From contig NZ_CP026100.1 in assembly GCF_003722335.1 (NCBI RefSeq), forward strand, positions 3,880,001 through 3,944,000: 64,000 nucleotides of DNA. The letters are read 5' to 3'. Both the position numbers and the translations under genes were made by a program. The notes under the pieces are model-generated. The model was not told the origin of the DNA. It saw nothing but the letters and a program-made list of their open reading frames with translations, and searched no databases. The stretch is from Caulobacter flavus. GTDB lineage: Bacteria; Pseudomonadota; Alphaproteobacteria; Caulobacterales; Caulobacteraceae. This document shows positions 1 to 10,264 of the stretch, one piece after another (position 1 is the first letter of the stretch; each line of letters starts with the position of its first letter).

Positions 1-38
1 AAACGCGACTTTGCGGCGCCGGCGCCACAGTGGCCCTG

Positions 39-314
39 TTACCGGTCTTCCAGCGTGTGCCAGAGGCGCAGCACGAACACCGTGGTTTCGGTGAGTTCAT
101 ATCGAAGCTCATAGCCACCGACGATCAGCCGACGAACCTCGCGAGGCGCGAACTCGTCCAGGCGCGCCCTGAGCCTCGGGGTGTCCAGCAACCGTTTGGG
201 CGTCGCCACCAACTCTCGCGCGGTCTGTGCGGCGGCACGTGGGTTCACTTCGGCGAGGAAGGCGTGCAGCCGCGCGAGATCGGACGCGGCCTTGCCGGTC
301 CAGACCAGGCGCAT
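39..314 (-). CDS. ParE/RelE-family toxin
   Basis: A 91-residue basic protein of the ParE/RelE toxin superfamily. The N-terminal VWTGKAASDLARLHAFL helix and the C-terminal beta segments with ELRYELTETTVFVLRLWH and a final LEDR are typical of ParE. Members of this fold act on gyrase or as ribosome-dependent nucleases; the sequence alone does not tell which. Its ATG shares one base with the stop of the upstream antitoxin (TGATG), so the pair is translationally coupled. Length is normal for the family and the frame is intact. It is the last gene of a minus-strand run that starts at bcp. Confidence 0.85.
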   Translation of the reverse strand: MRLVWTGKAASDLARLHAFLAEVNPRAAAQTARELVATPKRLLDTPRLRARLDEFAPREVRRLIVGGYELRYELTETTVFVLRLWHTLEDR

Positions 315-565
315 CAGCGCGACGGGGCGTCGGTGTCGAGGCTGTCGGCCCAGGCTTCCATCGTCGCCTGCTCGACCAAGCGGCCGGCATCGACGTCGGC
401 CAGGCCTTCGAGGGTCAGGGCGCGGAAGCGTTCCTCACGATCGGCCCAGGCGGTCAAGGCCTCGCGAACGACGGAGTCCTGCGAGCGATCCTGGCGAACC
501 GCCAACCGGCCGATCTGCTCGGCCAGCGGGGCGGGAACTTCAACGGTCAGCACCTTGGTGCGCAC
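314..565 (-). CDS. CopG/RHH-type antitoxin
   Basis: An 83-residue protein that should neutralise the toxin encoded immediately downstream. The N-terminus (VRTKVLTVEVPAPLAEQI) fits a ribbon-helix-helix DNA-binding strand and helix, and the acidic C-terminal tail fits a toxin-binding segment. I chose the GTG at 565 because a GGAG Shine-Dalgarno lies seven bases upstream; an in-frame ATG at 595 would add ten residues but has no good ribosome site. Antitoxins of this class usually autoregulate their operon. I see no clear operator in the 50 bases upstream. Confidence 0.75.
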   Translation of the reverse strand: MRTKVLTVEVPAPLAEQIGRLAVRQDRSQDSVVREALTAWADREERFRALTLEGLADVDAGRLVEQATMEAWADSLDTDAPSR

Positions 566-615
566 GGGGCGTCTCCGAGCCAGGGTCGCGATCATAACCC
601 GTCGGAGGACGAAGG

Positions 616-1080
616 CTAGGCCTTCAGGCCCTGCGCCGCCTTCAGCACCGCCTTGACGTGGCCGGGGACCTTCACCTTGCGCCAGATCTCGCGGACCACG
701 CCGTCGCGGTCGATCAGGAAGGTCGAGCGGTCGATGCCCATGTACTTGCGGCCGTACATGCTCTTTTCCACCCACGAGCCGTAGGCCTCGACGGTCTCGC
801 CCAGGGTGTCGGAGCCAAGTTCGACGGTCAGGTCGTGCTTCTTGCGGAACTTGCCGTGACTGGCGGCGCTGTCCTTGGACACGCCGATCACCACCGCGCC
901 GGCCTTGGCGAACTCCTCGACCTCGGCCGAGAACTGCAGGGCCTGCGAGGTGCAGCCGGTCGTGTCGTCCTTCGGATAGAAATAGAGCACGACGTTCTTG
1001 CCCTTGAGGCCGGCCAGGCTGACGCGGCCGGTGTCGGTGGGCAGGTCGAAGTCGGGAGCCTTGTCGCCGGGGTTCAGCAT
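616..1080 (-). CDS. bcp: Thioredoxin-dependent peroxiredoxin (BCP/PrxQ type)
   Basis: A 154-residue thiol peroxidase that reduces hydrogen peroxide and organic hydroperoxides in the cytoplasm. The family signature GDKAPDF opens the protein, and the peroxidatic cysteine is Cys43 in DDTTGCTSQA. Length is normal. The residue five places after the peroxidatic cysteine, a cysteine in Escherichia coli BCP, is not cysteine here (SQALQF), and I find no second cysteine in the protein. It should therefore work as a one-Cys enzyme, resolved by an external thiol. It lies downstream of tyrS, separated by a strong hairpin. Confidence 0.95.
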   Translation of the reverse strand: MLNPGDKAPDFDLPTDTGRVSLAGLKGKNVVLYFYPKDDTTGCTSQALQFSAEVEEFAKAGAVVIGVSKDSAASHGKFRKKHDLTVELGSDTLGETVEAYGSWVEKSMYGRKYMGIDRSTFLIDRDGVVREIWRKVKVPGHVKAVLKAAQGLKA

Positions 1081-1127
1081 CGAACTTTCTCCAACATCAC
1101 GGGCCCAGCGTCACGGGCTTGGAACGC

Positions 1128-1163
1128 GTCCTCCCGGAGCGGCCGCGACCGCTCCGGGAGGAC
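1128..1163. terminator. 15-bp perfect hairpin between tyrS and bcp
   Basis: A perfect inverted repeat: 15-base arms at 1128-1142 and 1149-1163 with a six-base loop. It sits 25 bases past the tyrS stop, so it probably ends tyrS transcription. There is no run of T on either strand, so it is not a textbook intrinsic terminator. It could equally act as an RNA-stability element. Confidence 0.55.
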
Positions 1164-1188
1164 GATACTTAGTAGCTTCGCCGTCCGG

Positions 1189-2448
1189 TTAAACCGGCTT
1201 GACCAGCACGATCTTCTTCTTGCCCTGGCTCAGCTTGACGACGCCGTCGATCAGGTCGGCGTTTGTCACCAGGCGGTCGCCGTCCTTTTCCTGGGCGTCG
1301 TTGAGGCGCAGGCCGCCGCCCTGGGCCAGGCGGCGGGCCTCGCCGCGCGAGGCGGTGAGGCCGATGTCGGTGGCCAGCACGGCCAGGGCCACGCCCTCGG
1401 CCAGCACCGAGGCGGCGACCTCGACCGTCGGCAGGTCGGCCGACAGCTGGCCCTGCTCGAAGGCCGTCTCGGCCGTGGCGCGGGCGGTCCTGGCGGCCTC
1501 GTCGCCGTGCACCAGGCGGGTGGCCTCGTCGGCCAGCACCTTCTTGGCGTCGTTGATCTGGGCGCCTTGAAGGGCCTCCAGTTCGGCGATCCTGTCCAGC
1601 GGCAGGTCGGTGAACAGCTTCAGGAAGCGGCCGACGTCGGCGTCCTCGGTGTTGCGCCAGAACTGCCAGTAGTCGTAGGGCGAAAGAGCGTCGGCGTTGA
1701 GCCAGACGGCGCCGGCGGCGGTCTTGCCCATCTTGGCGCCCGAGGCCGTGGTCAGGAGCGGCGTGGTCAGGCCGAAGGCGGCCTTCTGGTCGACACGGCG
1801 GGTCAGTTCGACGCCGTTGAGGATGTTGCCCCACTGGTCCGAGCCGCCCATCTGCAGCACGCAGCCGTACTTGCGGTTCAGTTCCAGGAAGTCGGTGGCC
1901 TGCATCAGCATGTAGTTGAATTCGAGGAACGTCATCGGCTGCTCACGCTCGAGGCGCAGCTTCACCGAGTCGAAGGTCAGCATGCGGTTGATCGTGAAGT
2001 GCACGCCGTAGTCGCGCAGGAACTGCACGTAGCCGAGCTTCGAAAGCCATTCGTCGTTGTCGACCATTACCGCGTCGGTGGGCCCGTCGCCGAAGGTCAG
2101 GAAGTTGGAGAACACCTTCTTGATGCCGTCGATGTTCGACTGGATCTGCTCGTCGGTCAGCAGCGGGCGCTGGGTGTCCTTGAAGGTGGGGTCGCCCACG
2201 CGGGTGGTGCCGCCGCCCATCAGGACGATCGGCTTGTGGCCGGCCTGCTGCAGGCGGCGCAGCATCATGATCTGGATCAGGTGGCCGACGTGCAGGGACG
2301 GGGCGGTGGCGTCGAAGCCGATATAGGCGGTGATCGCGCCGCCGGCGGCGGCCGCGTCCAGTTCGTCCGGGTGGGTGATCTGGTGGATGTAGCCGCGGCT
2401 CTGCATGGTCTGCAGGAATTCGGACTTGAAGCTCTGCGGCGCGGACAT
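1189..2448 (-). CDS. tyrS: Tyrosyl-tRNA synthetase
   Basis: A 419-residue class I aminoacyl-tRNA synthetase that charges tRNA-Tyr. The HIGH-type signature is HVGHL after [11 protein letters not shown], the KMSKS loop is KMGKT, and the C-terminal third carries the S4-like RNA-binding domain ([18 protein letters not shown]). I use the ATG at 2448, which fits the usual N-terminus of the family. An in-frame ATG at 2517 has a much better ribosome site (AAGGAG, seven bases away) and would add 23 residues, so the true start is uncertain. The gene is divergent from anmK. Confidence 0.97.
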   Translation of the reverse strand: MSAPQSFKSEFLQTMQSRGYIHQITHPDELDAAAAGGAITAYIGFDATAPSLHVGHLIQIMMLRRLQQAGHKPIVLMGGGTTRVGDPTFKDTQRPLLTDEQIQSNIDGIKKVFSNFLTFGDGPTDAVMVDNDEWLSKLGYVQFLRDYGVHFTINRMLTFDSVKLRLEREQPMTFLEFNYMLMQATDFLELNRKYGCVLQMGGSDQWGNILNGVELTRRVDQKAAFGLTTPLLTTASGAKMGKTAAGAVWLNADALSPYDYWQFWRNTEDADVGRFLKLFTDLPLDRIAELEALQGAQINDAKKVLADEATRLVHGDEAARTARATAETAFEQGQLSADLPTVEVAASVLAEGVALAVLATDIGLTASRGEARRLAQGGGLRLNDAQEKDGDRLVTNADLIDGVVKLSQGKKKIVLVKPV

Positions 2449-2715
2449 GGCTCGACTCTCTGTATCGCTGGTCCGCGCGTCTAGCACGGGCGGGGCGTTC
2501 TGTGGCGAGGGTTTCATCGATAGTCTCCTTGAAGGCTGTGCGCCGGAGACGTCGTCTTGAAGGGAGAAGGACGCATCGCCGGCCAGGTGGCGGTGCGTCG
2601 ACATGACCGGTCGTGCGCCCGCTAGATCAGCGGGCGATAATAGGCTCGGGTCTGGAGGGCCTTGGCGGTCATGGGGCCTAGCTACCCGAGGCGGGGCGTG
2701 GCAGTCAACGCAACC

Positions 2716-3822
2716 ATGCGCATTCTCGGATTCATGACCGGCACCTCGCTGGACGCGGTCGACATGGCGGTGCTCGACACCGACGGCGAGACGATCCACG
2801 GCTTTGGCCCCTCGGGCGAACGCAAGCTGCGCGAGGACACGCGCGCGCTGCTGCTGGAGACCACCCGCCAGGCCCTGGCCTGGAAGCGCGGGCAGGCCGA
2901 GCCGGCGATCTTCGAGGACGCGCGCCGCGCCGTGGCCGACGAGCACTTCCACGCCGCCGAGAGCTTCCTGGCCGAGCACGGCCTGTCTTGGAGCGAGTTC
3001 GACCTGCTGGGCGTGCACGGCCAGACGGTGCTGCACGAGCGGCCCAGCGCCGAGCGGATCGGTCGGACTGTGCAGTTGCTCGACGCCGAGCGGCTGGCGC
3101 GACTGGCGGGCCGGCCGGTGGCGTTCGACTTCCGCACCGCCGACGTGGCGGCCGGCGGGGAGGGCGCGCCCCTGGCCCCGATCTATCACGAGGCCCGCGC
3201 CCGCGCCTCGGGCCTGGCCGCGCCGGTCGCGGCGCTGAACATCGGCGGGGTGGCCAACATCACCCTGATCGGCGCGGACGGAACCCTGCTGGCCTTCGAC
3301 ACTGGCCCTGGCAACGGCATGATCGACCTGATGCTGCAGGAGAGGGGCCTGGGCCGTTTCGACGAGGGCGGCCGGCTGGCGGCGGCGGGCACGGTGGACG
3401 AGGCGGTGCTGAACGGCCTGCTGGCCAGCGCCTATTTCGCCGCGCCCGCGCCCAAGTCTCTGGACCGCTACGACTTCTCGCTGGACGCGGTGGCGCACCT
3501 GTCGGCGCAGGACGCGGCCGCGACCCTGGTGGCGTTCACCGCCGCAGCCGTGGTCAAGGCCTTCGACAAGAACGACGCCCCGCCCAGCGCCCTGATCGTC
3601 TGCGGCGGCGGGCGGCGCAATCCGCGGATCATGGCGGCGCTGGCCGAACGGGTTCCGGTGCCGGTGAAGGCGGCCGAGGACTACGGCTGGCGCGGCGACG
3701 CCATCGAGGCCGAGGCCTTCGCCTATCTCGCGGCGCGGACGGCGCGTGGGCTGCCGATCAGCTTCCCCGGGACGACGGGGGTGAAGGCGGCGATGACGGG
3801 GGGGAGGATCGTGGAGCCTTGA
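2716..3822 (+). CDS. anmK: Anhydro-N-acetylmuramic acid kinase
   Basis: A 368-residue cytoplasmic kinase that opens and phosphorylates 1,6-anhydro-MurNAc to MurNAc-6-phosphate in peptidoglycan recycling. The N-terminal phosphate-binding motif is [10 protein letters not shown], the second nucleotide motif [12 protein letters not shown] and the sugar/ATP segment [12 protein letters not shown] are all present, and length matches the family. I chose the ATG at 2716 because the motif begins right after it; upstream in-frame starts at 2662 and 2671 would add an unrelated arginine-rich leader. It is divergent from tyrS and convergent with ndh. Confidence 0.96.
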   Translation: MRILGFMTGTSLDAVDMAVLDTDGETIHGFGPSGERKLREDTRALLLETTRQALAWKRGQAEPAIFEDARRAVADEHFHAAESFLAEHGLSWSEFDLLGVHGQTVLHERPSAERIGRTVQLLDAERLARLAGRPVAFDFRTADVAAGGEGAPLAPIYHEARARASGLAAPVAALNIGGVANITLIGADGTLLAFDTGPGNGMIDLMLQERGLGRFDEGGRLAAAGTVDEAVLNGLLASAYFAAPAPKSLDRYDFSLDAVAHLSAQDAAATLVAFTAAAVVKAFDKNDAPPSALIVCGGGRRNPRIMAALAERVPVPVKAAEDYGWRGDAIEAEAFAYLAARTARGLPISFPGTTGVKAAMTGGRIVEP

Positions 3823-3848
3823 TCTTCTGAAAGAGGCTCTTCACCAAC

Positions 3849-3946
3849 CCGTAGAATCCCCGCGAAAGCGGGGGCCCAGGCGTTTTATCGTCGAGCGCCA
3901 TGGGTTTCAGAAAAAGCCTAGGTCCCCGCTTTCGCGGGGATTTTAC
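3849..3946. repeat. Palindromic REP-like element
   Basis: Two near-identical 33-base arms in opposite orientation (3849-3881 and 3914-3946, three mismatches) around a 32-base spacer. Each arm is also a small hairpin: CCCCGC, a four-base loop (GAAA or TTTC), then GCGGGG. The element fills the gap between the convergent anmK and ndh genes, where it could act as a bidirectional terminator. Its design is that of dispersed intergenic palindromes; I cannot count genomic copies from here. Confidence 0.75.
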
Positions 3947-3987
3947 GGAGTAGTGGCGGAAGGCCCTTAAGGGCCGCTAATTCCCGA

Positions 3988-5268
3988 TCAATGCAGCTTC
4001 AGCCGCCCGGCCACGCGCTGCTGCAGCAGCCGCGCCAGCGCCAGGGTCGCGGTCTTGCCGACGCCCAGTATGGCCTTGTGGTGGGCCAGGTGCAGCGAGA
4101 CGTAGAACCACTTGGCCACCAGGCCCTCGATGAAGAAGTTGGGGCCGCCAAGACCGCCCATCAGGGCGCCGACGCCCTTGTTCTCGCCCAGCGACACCAG
4201 TGAGCCGAAGTCCTTGTAGACGTATGGCTCCTCCACCCGCGCCTGGCGCAGCCGGGCGAGCAGGGCCTTGGCCAGGTAGCTGGCCTGCTGGTGGGCGGCC
4301 TGGGCGCGGGCGGGCACCAGCTTGCCGTCCTTCCACGGGCAGCCGGCGCAGTCGCCCAGGGCCCAGATCCCGGGCGCGGAGGTCTCCAGCCGGTCGTTGA
4401 CCACGAACTGGTTGAGGCGGTTGGTCTCCAGGCCGAGGCCTGTGTTGCTATCGGCGGCCTTCACGCCGGCGGCCCAGACGATCAGGTCGGCGGGGATGTC
4501 GCCAAGGCTGGTCTCCAGCCGGTCGGCGTGGACGGCGATGACCTTGGCGCCGGTGCGCACGTGCACGCCCTTGCGCTCCAGCGCCACGGTGGCCTGTGCC
4601 GAGGTTTTGTCGGGCAGGCCGCCCAGGATCCGCGGGGCGGCCTCGACGATGGTGATGTCGAGGCGGAAGCGCTGTTCGGCGCCCAGGCTTTCCAGCAGGG
4701 CGCGGTGGGCTTCCAGGAGTTCGGCCGACAGCTCCACGCCCGTGGCGCCGCCGCCGACGATGGCTACGCCCATGGTCCGCTCGGGCGCGAACGAGGCCTT
4801 CATGAAGGTGGCCAGCAGGCGCGTGTGGAAGGCCTCGGCGTCTTCGGTGCGCTCCAGCAGGTGGGCGGTCTCGGCCCCCGGCGTGCCGAACAGGTTGGAG
4901 CCGCTGCCGATGGCCAGCACGCCCCAGGTGAAGGTGATCGAGCGCTCGGGGACCAGCACCGCGCCGTCCTTGGCGGTGATGGCTTTCAGCGTCAGGCGCT
5001 TGGCGACGGGATCCAGGGCCGACAGCTCGCCCAGGTGGAAACTGAAGTGGTTGGCGCGGCCGAGGATCGGATAGGACAGGCCTTCCTGGTGCACGTCCAG
5101 CGTGCCGGCGGCCACCTCGTGCAGGGTGGGCTTCCAGATGTGGAAGCCGGAGCGGTCGATCAGCAGGATCCGTTCCTTGCCCTCGCGCCGGCCCAGCTTG
5201 CGACCCAGTTGCGCGGCGAGCTCCAGTCCGCCCGCGCCGCCGCCGACGATCACGATGTCATAGTGCAT
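3988..5268 (-). CDS. ndh: Type II NADH dehydrogenase (non-proton-pumping)
   Basis: A 426-residue FAD enzyme that passes electrons from NADH to quinone at the inner membrane without pumping protons. The FAD-binding GGGAGGLELAAQLG motif is at the N-terminus, the NAD-binding VAIVGGGATGVELSAEL motif is near residue 160, and WALGDCAG is the second FAD contact. The C-terminal helices (FYVSLHLAHHKAILG) match the membrane anchor of the family. I start at the ATG at 5268, directly before the FAD motif; the 65-codon upstream extension is unsupported. Confidence 0.93.
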   Translation of the reverse strand: MHYDIVIVGGGAGGLELAAQLGRKLGRREGKERILLIDRSGFHIWKPTLHEVAAGTLDVHQEGLSYPILGRANHFSFHLGELSALDPVAKRLTLKAITAKDGAVLVPERSITFTWGVLAIGSGSNLFGTPGAETAHLLERTEDAEAFHTRLLATFMKASFAPERTMGVAIVGGGATGVELSAELLEAHRALLESLGAEQRFRLDITIVEAAPRILGGLPDKTSAQATVALERKGVHVRTGAKVIAVHADRLETSLGDIPADLIVWAAGVKAADSNTGLGLETNRLNQFVVNDRLETSAPGIWALGDCAGCPWKDGKLVPARAQAAHQQASYLAKALLARLRQARVEEPYVYKDFGSLVSLGENKGVGALMGGLGGPNFFIEGLVAKWFYVSLHLAHHKAILGVGKTATLALARLLQQRVAGRLKLH

Positions 5269-5554
5269 GGACCGGCCGTCCTCCGAGTGGGAGCGATACC
5301 CCAAGGTCTTAGGCCTTAGCGCGGCGTCTGTCTCGCGGTTGCGAATAGCGGCGTGTTTCCGGAGCGAACTTACTGTCGCGCTTCGGCCCCGATCCCCCAA
5401 ATCGCTTACCTCGGCCCCGTGTCGAGGACCCATCGTTCCGCCGCTCAGATCGAGCAAGCACATCCGCGATCTGAGCCGCCGCCGGCATGGACCCTAGGCA
5501 CAAGGCCTAGGGAAGCGATTTGAAGGCGAGCGAAGAGGCGCTAGCGCCCAAACA
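5269..5554. other. Intergenic region upstream of ndh
   Basis: No convincing gene. It holds an eight-base inverted repeat with a five-base loop (5492-5499 and 5505-5512, core CCTAGG). The ndh promoter should lie here, but I see no confident -35/-10 pair. Confidence 0.5.
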
Positions 5555-5555
5555 A

Positions 5556-5587
5556 AAAGCCCGCCCTCGTCACCGAGGGCGGGCTTT
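5556..5587 (-). terminator. Intrinsic terminator of the hydrolase gene
   Basis: A perfect 14-base stem (5556-5569 with 5574-5587) and a TCAC loop. Read on the minus strand it is followed by TTTTTGTTT, so it is a textbook rho-independent terminator for the alpha/beta hydrolase gene that ends at 5612. Confidence 0.92.
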
Positions 5588-5611
5588 CTGAATTCCGGAG
5601 GCTTCCGAACC

Positions 5612-6265
5612 CTACGGGATCGGGTTGGCTTCGAGGCGCTTGTCGATGTAGCCGCCGACGGTCTGCTCGACGAACGGCAGGTGCTCGGCCCAGAAGTGGG
5701 TGGCCTTGTCGACGACTTCGTAGTCGATGACGATGCCCTTCTGGGTGCGCAGCTTGGAGACGACGCGCTCGACTTCCACCGGCGGGACGACGGTGTCGGC
5801 GCCGCCGGTCAGGATCAGGCCCGAGGCCGGGCAGGGGGCCAGAAAGCTGAAGTCGTACATGTTGGTCGGCGGCGACACCGAGATGAAGCCGTCGGTTTCC
5901 GGGCGGCGCATCAGCAGCTGCATGCCGATATAGGCGCCGAAGCTGTAGCCGGCGACCCAGGTCTGGGCAGCGGCGGGGTTATTGGCCTGCAGCCAGTCGA
6001 GGGCGGTGGCCGCGTCGGCCAACTCGCCGATGCCGCTGTCGAATTCGCCCTGGCTGCGGCCGACGCCGCGGAAGTTGAAGCGCAGGGTCGCGAAACCGCG
6101 CTTCATGAACAGGTGGTACAGCTGCACCGACACCGGGTGATTCATGTGGCCGCCGGCCTTGGGGTGCGGGTGCAGGATCAGCGCGATCGGCGCATTGTCC
6201 GTCTTGCCCGGCGAATAGCGGCCTTCGATACGGCCCGCGGCGCCGGTCAAAATCACGTCAGGCAT
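5612..6265 (-). CDS. Alpha/beta hydrolase, dienelactone-hydrolase-like
   Basis: A 217-residue cytoplasmic serine hydrolase. The nucleophile elbow is GYSFGA, an oxyanion-type LHPHPKAGGHM follows strand beta-3, and a catalytic Asp (GGADTVVPP) and His (KATHFW) are placed correctly. This compact family is common in alphaproteobacteria and is often annotated as an esterase or dienelactone hydrolase; no substrate is known for this branch. It is divergent from iscR across about 190 bases, which must hold both promoters. It has its own terminator, so it is probably monocistronic. Confidence 0.85.
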   Translation of the reverse strand: MPDVILTGAAGRIEGRYSPGKTDNAPIALILHPHPKAGGHMNHPVSVQLYHLFMKRGFATLRFNFRGVGRSQGEFDSGIGELADAATALDWLQANNPAAAQTWVAGYSFGAYIGMQLLMRRPETDGFISVSPPTNMYDFSFLAPCPASGLILTGGADTVVPPVEVERVVSKLRTQKGIVIDYEVVDKATHFWAEHLPFVEQTVGGYIDKRLEANPIP

Positions 6266-6459
6266 TCAGTTCCCCGTCACGAGTTGGGGCGTCGAGGGCC
6301 GCACCATTCGCCGCGAAGGGCGCATGGAATACTTGACCGCCGCGCTTGGTCTTCCTAAATCCGCATCGCGCGAAGCGCCCTTGCCGGGCGCGGCGCGAAG
6401 TCGCGGCTTGTAGCATACGCAAAGGCCGTTGCGCGGGGAATCTGCAAGGGAGAGCGCGC

Positions 6460-6912
6460 ATGCGCCTGAGCACGAAGGGACGTTACGCCGTGATGGCCAT
6501 GACCGACCTCGCCCGCAAGCAGGACGAGGCGGAAGGTCGCGCTGTGGCCTTGGCCGAGATCGCCGCCCGCCAGCAGATCTCGCTTTCCTATCTCGAACAG
6601 CTCTTCGCCCGCCTGCGCCGCAAGGGCCTAGTGGTCAGCGCCCGCGGGCCCGGCGGCGGCTATCGCCTGGCGGCCGACGCCCGCGCCACCCGAATCTCCG
6701 ACATCGTCATGGCCGTCGACGAGCCCCTGCGCGCCACGCGCTGCGGCGTCGGCAAGTCCGGCCACAAGGGCTGCATGGCCGGCGGCGCCAAGTGCCTGAC
6801 CCACGACCTGTGGGAGGAGATGGGCCGGCAGATCCATTCCTATCTGGCCTCCGTGACCGTCGCCGACGTGCTGGAAGGCCGCCTGCGGCCGGAGGCGAAG
6901 GTCGCGGCGTGA
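6460..6912 (+). CDS. iscR: Rrf2-family Fe-S regulator IscR
   Basis: A 150-residue winged-helix repressor that senses Fe-S status by binding a [2Fe-2S] cluster and controls Fe-S assembly genes. The DNA-binding half starts MRLSTKGRYAVMAM, with the recognition helix in SLSYLEQLFARLRRKGLV. Cluster ligands are Cys95, Cys105 and Cys112, with His115 as the likely fourth ligand. It heads the suf operon; its TGA overlaps the GTG of the next gene. I chose the ATG at 6460 because an AGGGAG ribosome site precedes it and the family N-terminus fits. It likely represses its own operon. Confidence 0.94.
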   Translation: MRLSTKGRYAVMAMTDLARKQDEAEGRAVALAEIAARQQISLSYLEQLFARLRRKGLVVSARGPGGGYRLAADARATRISDIVMAVDEPLRATRCGVGKSGHKGCMAGGAKCLTHDLWEEMGRQIHSYLASVTVADVLEGRLRPEAKVAA

Positions 6913-8044
6913 CCAGCAAGCCCGCCATCTATCTGGACTACAACGCCACCGCCCCGATCCGCCCCGAGGCGCGTGAGGCGGTGCTGCGCGCCTTCGAGCT
7001 GGCGGGAAACCCCAGCTCGGTGCACGCGGCCGGCCGCGCCGCCCGCGACGTGGTCGAGACCGCCCGCAAGCAGGTGGGGCAGCTGGTCGGCGTGGTCGCC
7101 GGCTCGGTCACCTTCGTCAGCGGCGGCACCGAAGCCAACGCCCTGGCCATCGACAGCGCCGTCGCCTCGGGCGTGAAGCGCATCGTGGTCAGCGCGATAG
7201 AGCATGAGGCCGTCGCCGAGACGGCCGCCATGAGCGGCGTCGCCGTCGAGGTGCTGCCGGTCGGCGCGCATGGCGTCACCGACCTTTCCGGGCTTGCCGA
7301 ACTGCTGGCGGGCGAGGGGCGGACCCTGGTCTGCCTTATGCTGGCCAACAACGAGACGGGCGTCATCCAGCCGGTCGCCGAGGCCAGCGCGATCGTGCGC
7401 GCGGCTGACGGCCTGCTGCATGTCGACGCCGTGCAGGCGGCGGGCAAGATCGCCATCGACTTCTCCGCCCTCGGCGCCGACACCCTGGCGCTGTCTGCCC
7501 ACAAGATCGGCGGCCCGCAGGGCGTCGGCGCGCTGGTTGCCGGGACGCGCGCCAATGTGGTGCGCCGGCTGCACGGCGGCGGCCAGGAACGTGGTCGACG
7601 GGCCGGCACCGAGAACGTCGCGGGCATCGCCGGCTTCGGCGCGGCCGCTTCGGCCGCCCTGCGGGACTTGCCCCAGGCGGCCGATCAGGGCATTTGGCGC
7701 GACGCCTTGGCCCAGCGGGTCAAGGACGCTGGCGGCGTGGTGCTCGGGGAGGGCGTTCCGCGCCTGCCTCAGACCCTGTGTCTCGCCGCCGAAGGCTTCG
7801 CCTCGCAGGTCCAGGTGATGAACCTGGATCTCGCCGGCGTCATGGCCAGCGCCGGCAGCGCCTGCTCTTCGGGCAAGGTCAAGGCCAGCCGCGTGGTGGA
7901 AGCCATGGGCCGTCCCGATCTCGCCCCCTTCGCGCTGCGCGTCAGCGGCGGCTGGGCGAGCACGGAACAGGATTGGATTGTGTGCGGCGACGCCTGGCTC
8001 GCCGCCTGGAAGCGTATCGGCGCACGGCGCCGGGAGGTGGCTTG

Positions 8045-8045
<1 letters not shown>
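6909..8045 (+). CDS. Cysteine desulfurase, NifS/IscS type (group I)
   Basis: A 378-residue PLP enzyme that removes sulfur from cysteine for Fe-S and other sulfur pathways. It opens [11 protein letters not shown]; the PLP lysine is in SAHKIGGP, and the persulfide cysteine lies in the extended loop GSACSSGK that marks group I enzymes. The GTG start at 6909 overlaps the iscR stop. The operon also carries a group II SufS, so two desulfurases of different type are co-expressed. The C-terminus ends earlier than in Escherichia coli IscS. Confidence 0.92.
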
Positions 8046-9514
<1,469 letters not shown>

Positions 9515-10264
9515 ATGCTTTCGATCAACAACCTCCACGCCCGTGTCGAAGACAAGCCGATCCTGAAGGGCGTCACGCTCGAGGTGCCGGCCGGCGAGGT
9601 GCACGCCATCATGGGTCCGAACGGGGCCGGCAAGTCGACGCTGTCGTACGTGCTGAGCGGTCGCGGCGGCTATGAAGTGACCGAAGGTTCGGCGAGCCTG
9701 AACGGCGAGGACCTGCTGGAGCTGGAGCCCAACGAGCGGGCCGCGAAGGGCGTGTTCCTGTCGTTCCAGTATCCGCTGGAGATCCCGGGCGTTCCGGCCC
9801 TGACCTTCATCCGGACCGCCGTCAACGCCCAGCGCCGCGCGCGCGGCGAGGACGAGATCGCCGCCCCGGCCTTCCTGAAGCTGGCCAAGGAAAAGGCCGC
9901 CTCGCTGAAGATCGACTTCGAGATGCTCAAGCGCGGCCTGAACGTCGGCTTCTCGGGCGGCGAGAAGAAGCGGATGGAAATCTTCCAGATGGCGATGCTG
10001 TCGCCGAAGTTCCTGATCCTCGACGAGACCGACAGCGGCCTCGACATCGACGCCCTGAAGATCGTCTCGGAAGGCGTCAACGCCCTGCGCAGCCCCGAGC
10101 GCGGCATGCTGGTCATCACCCACTACCAGCGCCTGCTCGACTACATCAAACCCGACCGCGTGCACGTGCTGGCCGCCGGCCGCATCGTCGCCTCGGGCGG
10201 TCCGGAACTGGCCCTGCAGCTGGAAGCCGAGGGCTACGACAAGTACGTCGGGGCCGCCGCGTGA
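9515..10264 (+). CDS. sufC: Fe-S assembly ATPase SufC
   Basis: A 249-residue ABC-type ATPase that drives conformational change in SufBC2D. Walker A is GPNGAGKST, the signature motif is FSGGEKKR, Walker B is FLILDETDSGLD, and the switch histidine is in VITHYQR. It has no membrane domain, as usual for SufC. Start and stop overlap or touch neighbours (TAA-ATG with sufB; GTGA with sufD), which implies coupled translation and fixed stoichiometry. Confidence 0.97.
   Translation: MLSINNLHARVEDKPILKGVTLEVPAGEVHAIMGPNGAGKSTLSYVLSGRGGYEVTEGSASLNGEDLLELEPNERAAKGVFLSFQYPLEIPGVPALTFIRTAVNAQRRARGEDEIAAPAFLKLAKEKAASLKIDFEMLKRGLNVGFSGGEKKRMEIFQMAMLSPKFLILDETDSGLDIDALKIVSEGVNALRSPERGMLVITHYQRLLDYIKPDRVHVLAAGRIVASGGPELALQLEAEGYDKYVGAAA

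Noticed and set aside
658-2484. A 608-codon plus-strand open frame
   Set aside because: Antisense to bcp and tyrS; shows only mirror-type composition.
2449-3498. Long N-terminal extension of tyrS across anmK
   Set aside because: The extension is antisense to anmK and does not resemble any synthetase domain; only the in-frame start at 2517 deserves attention.
6333-6360. TTGACC-16-CTAAAT as an iscR promoter
   Set aside because: Spacing is short and the -10 is poor; one hit by eye in 190 bases is not enough to report.
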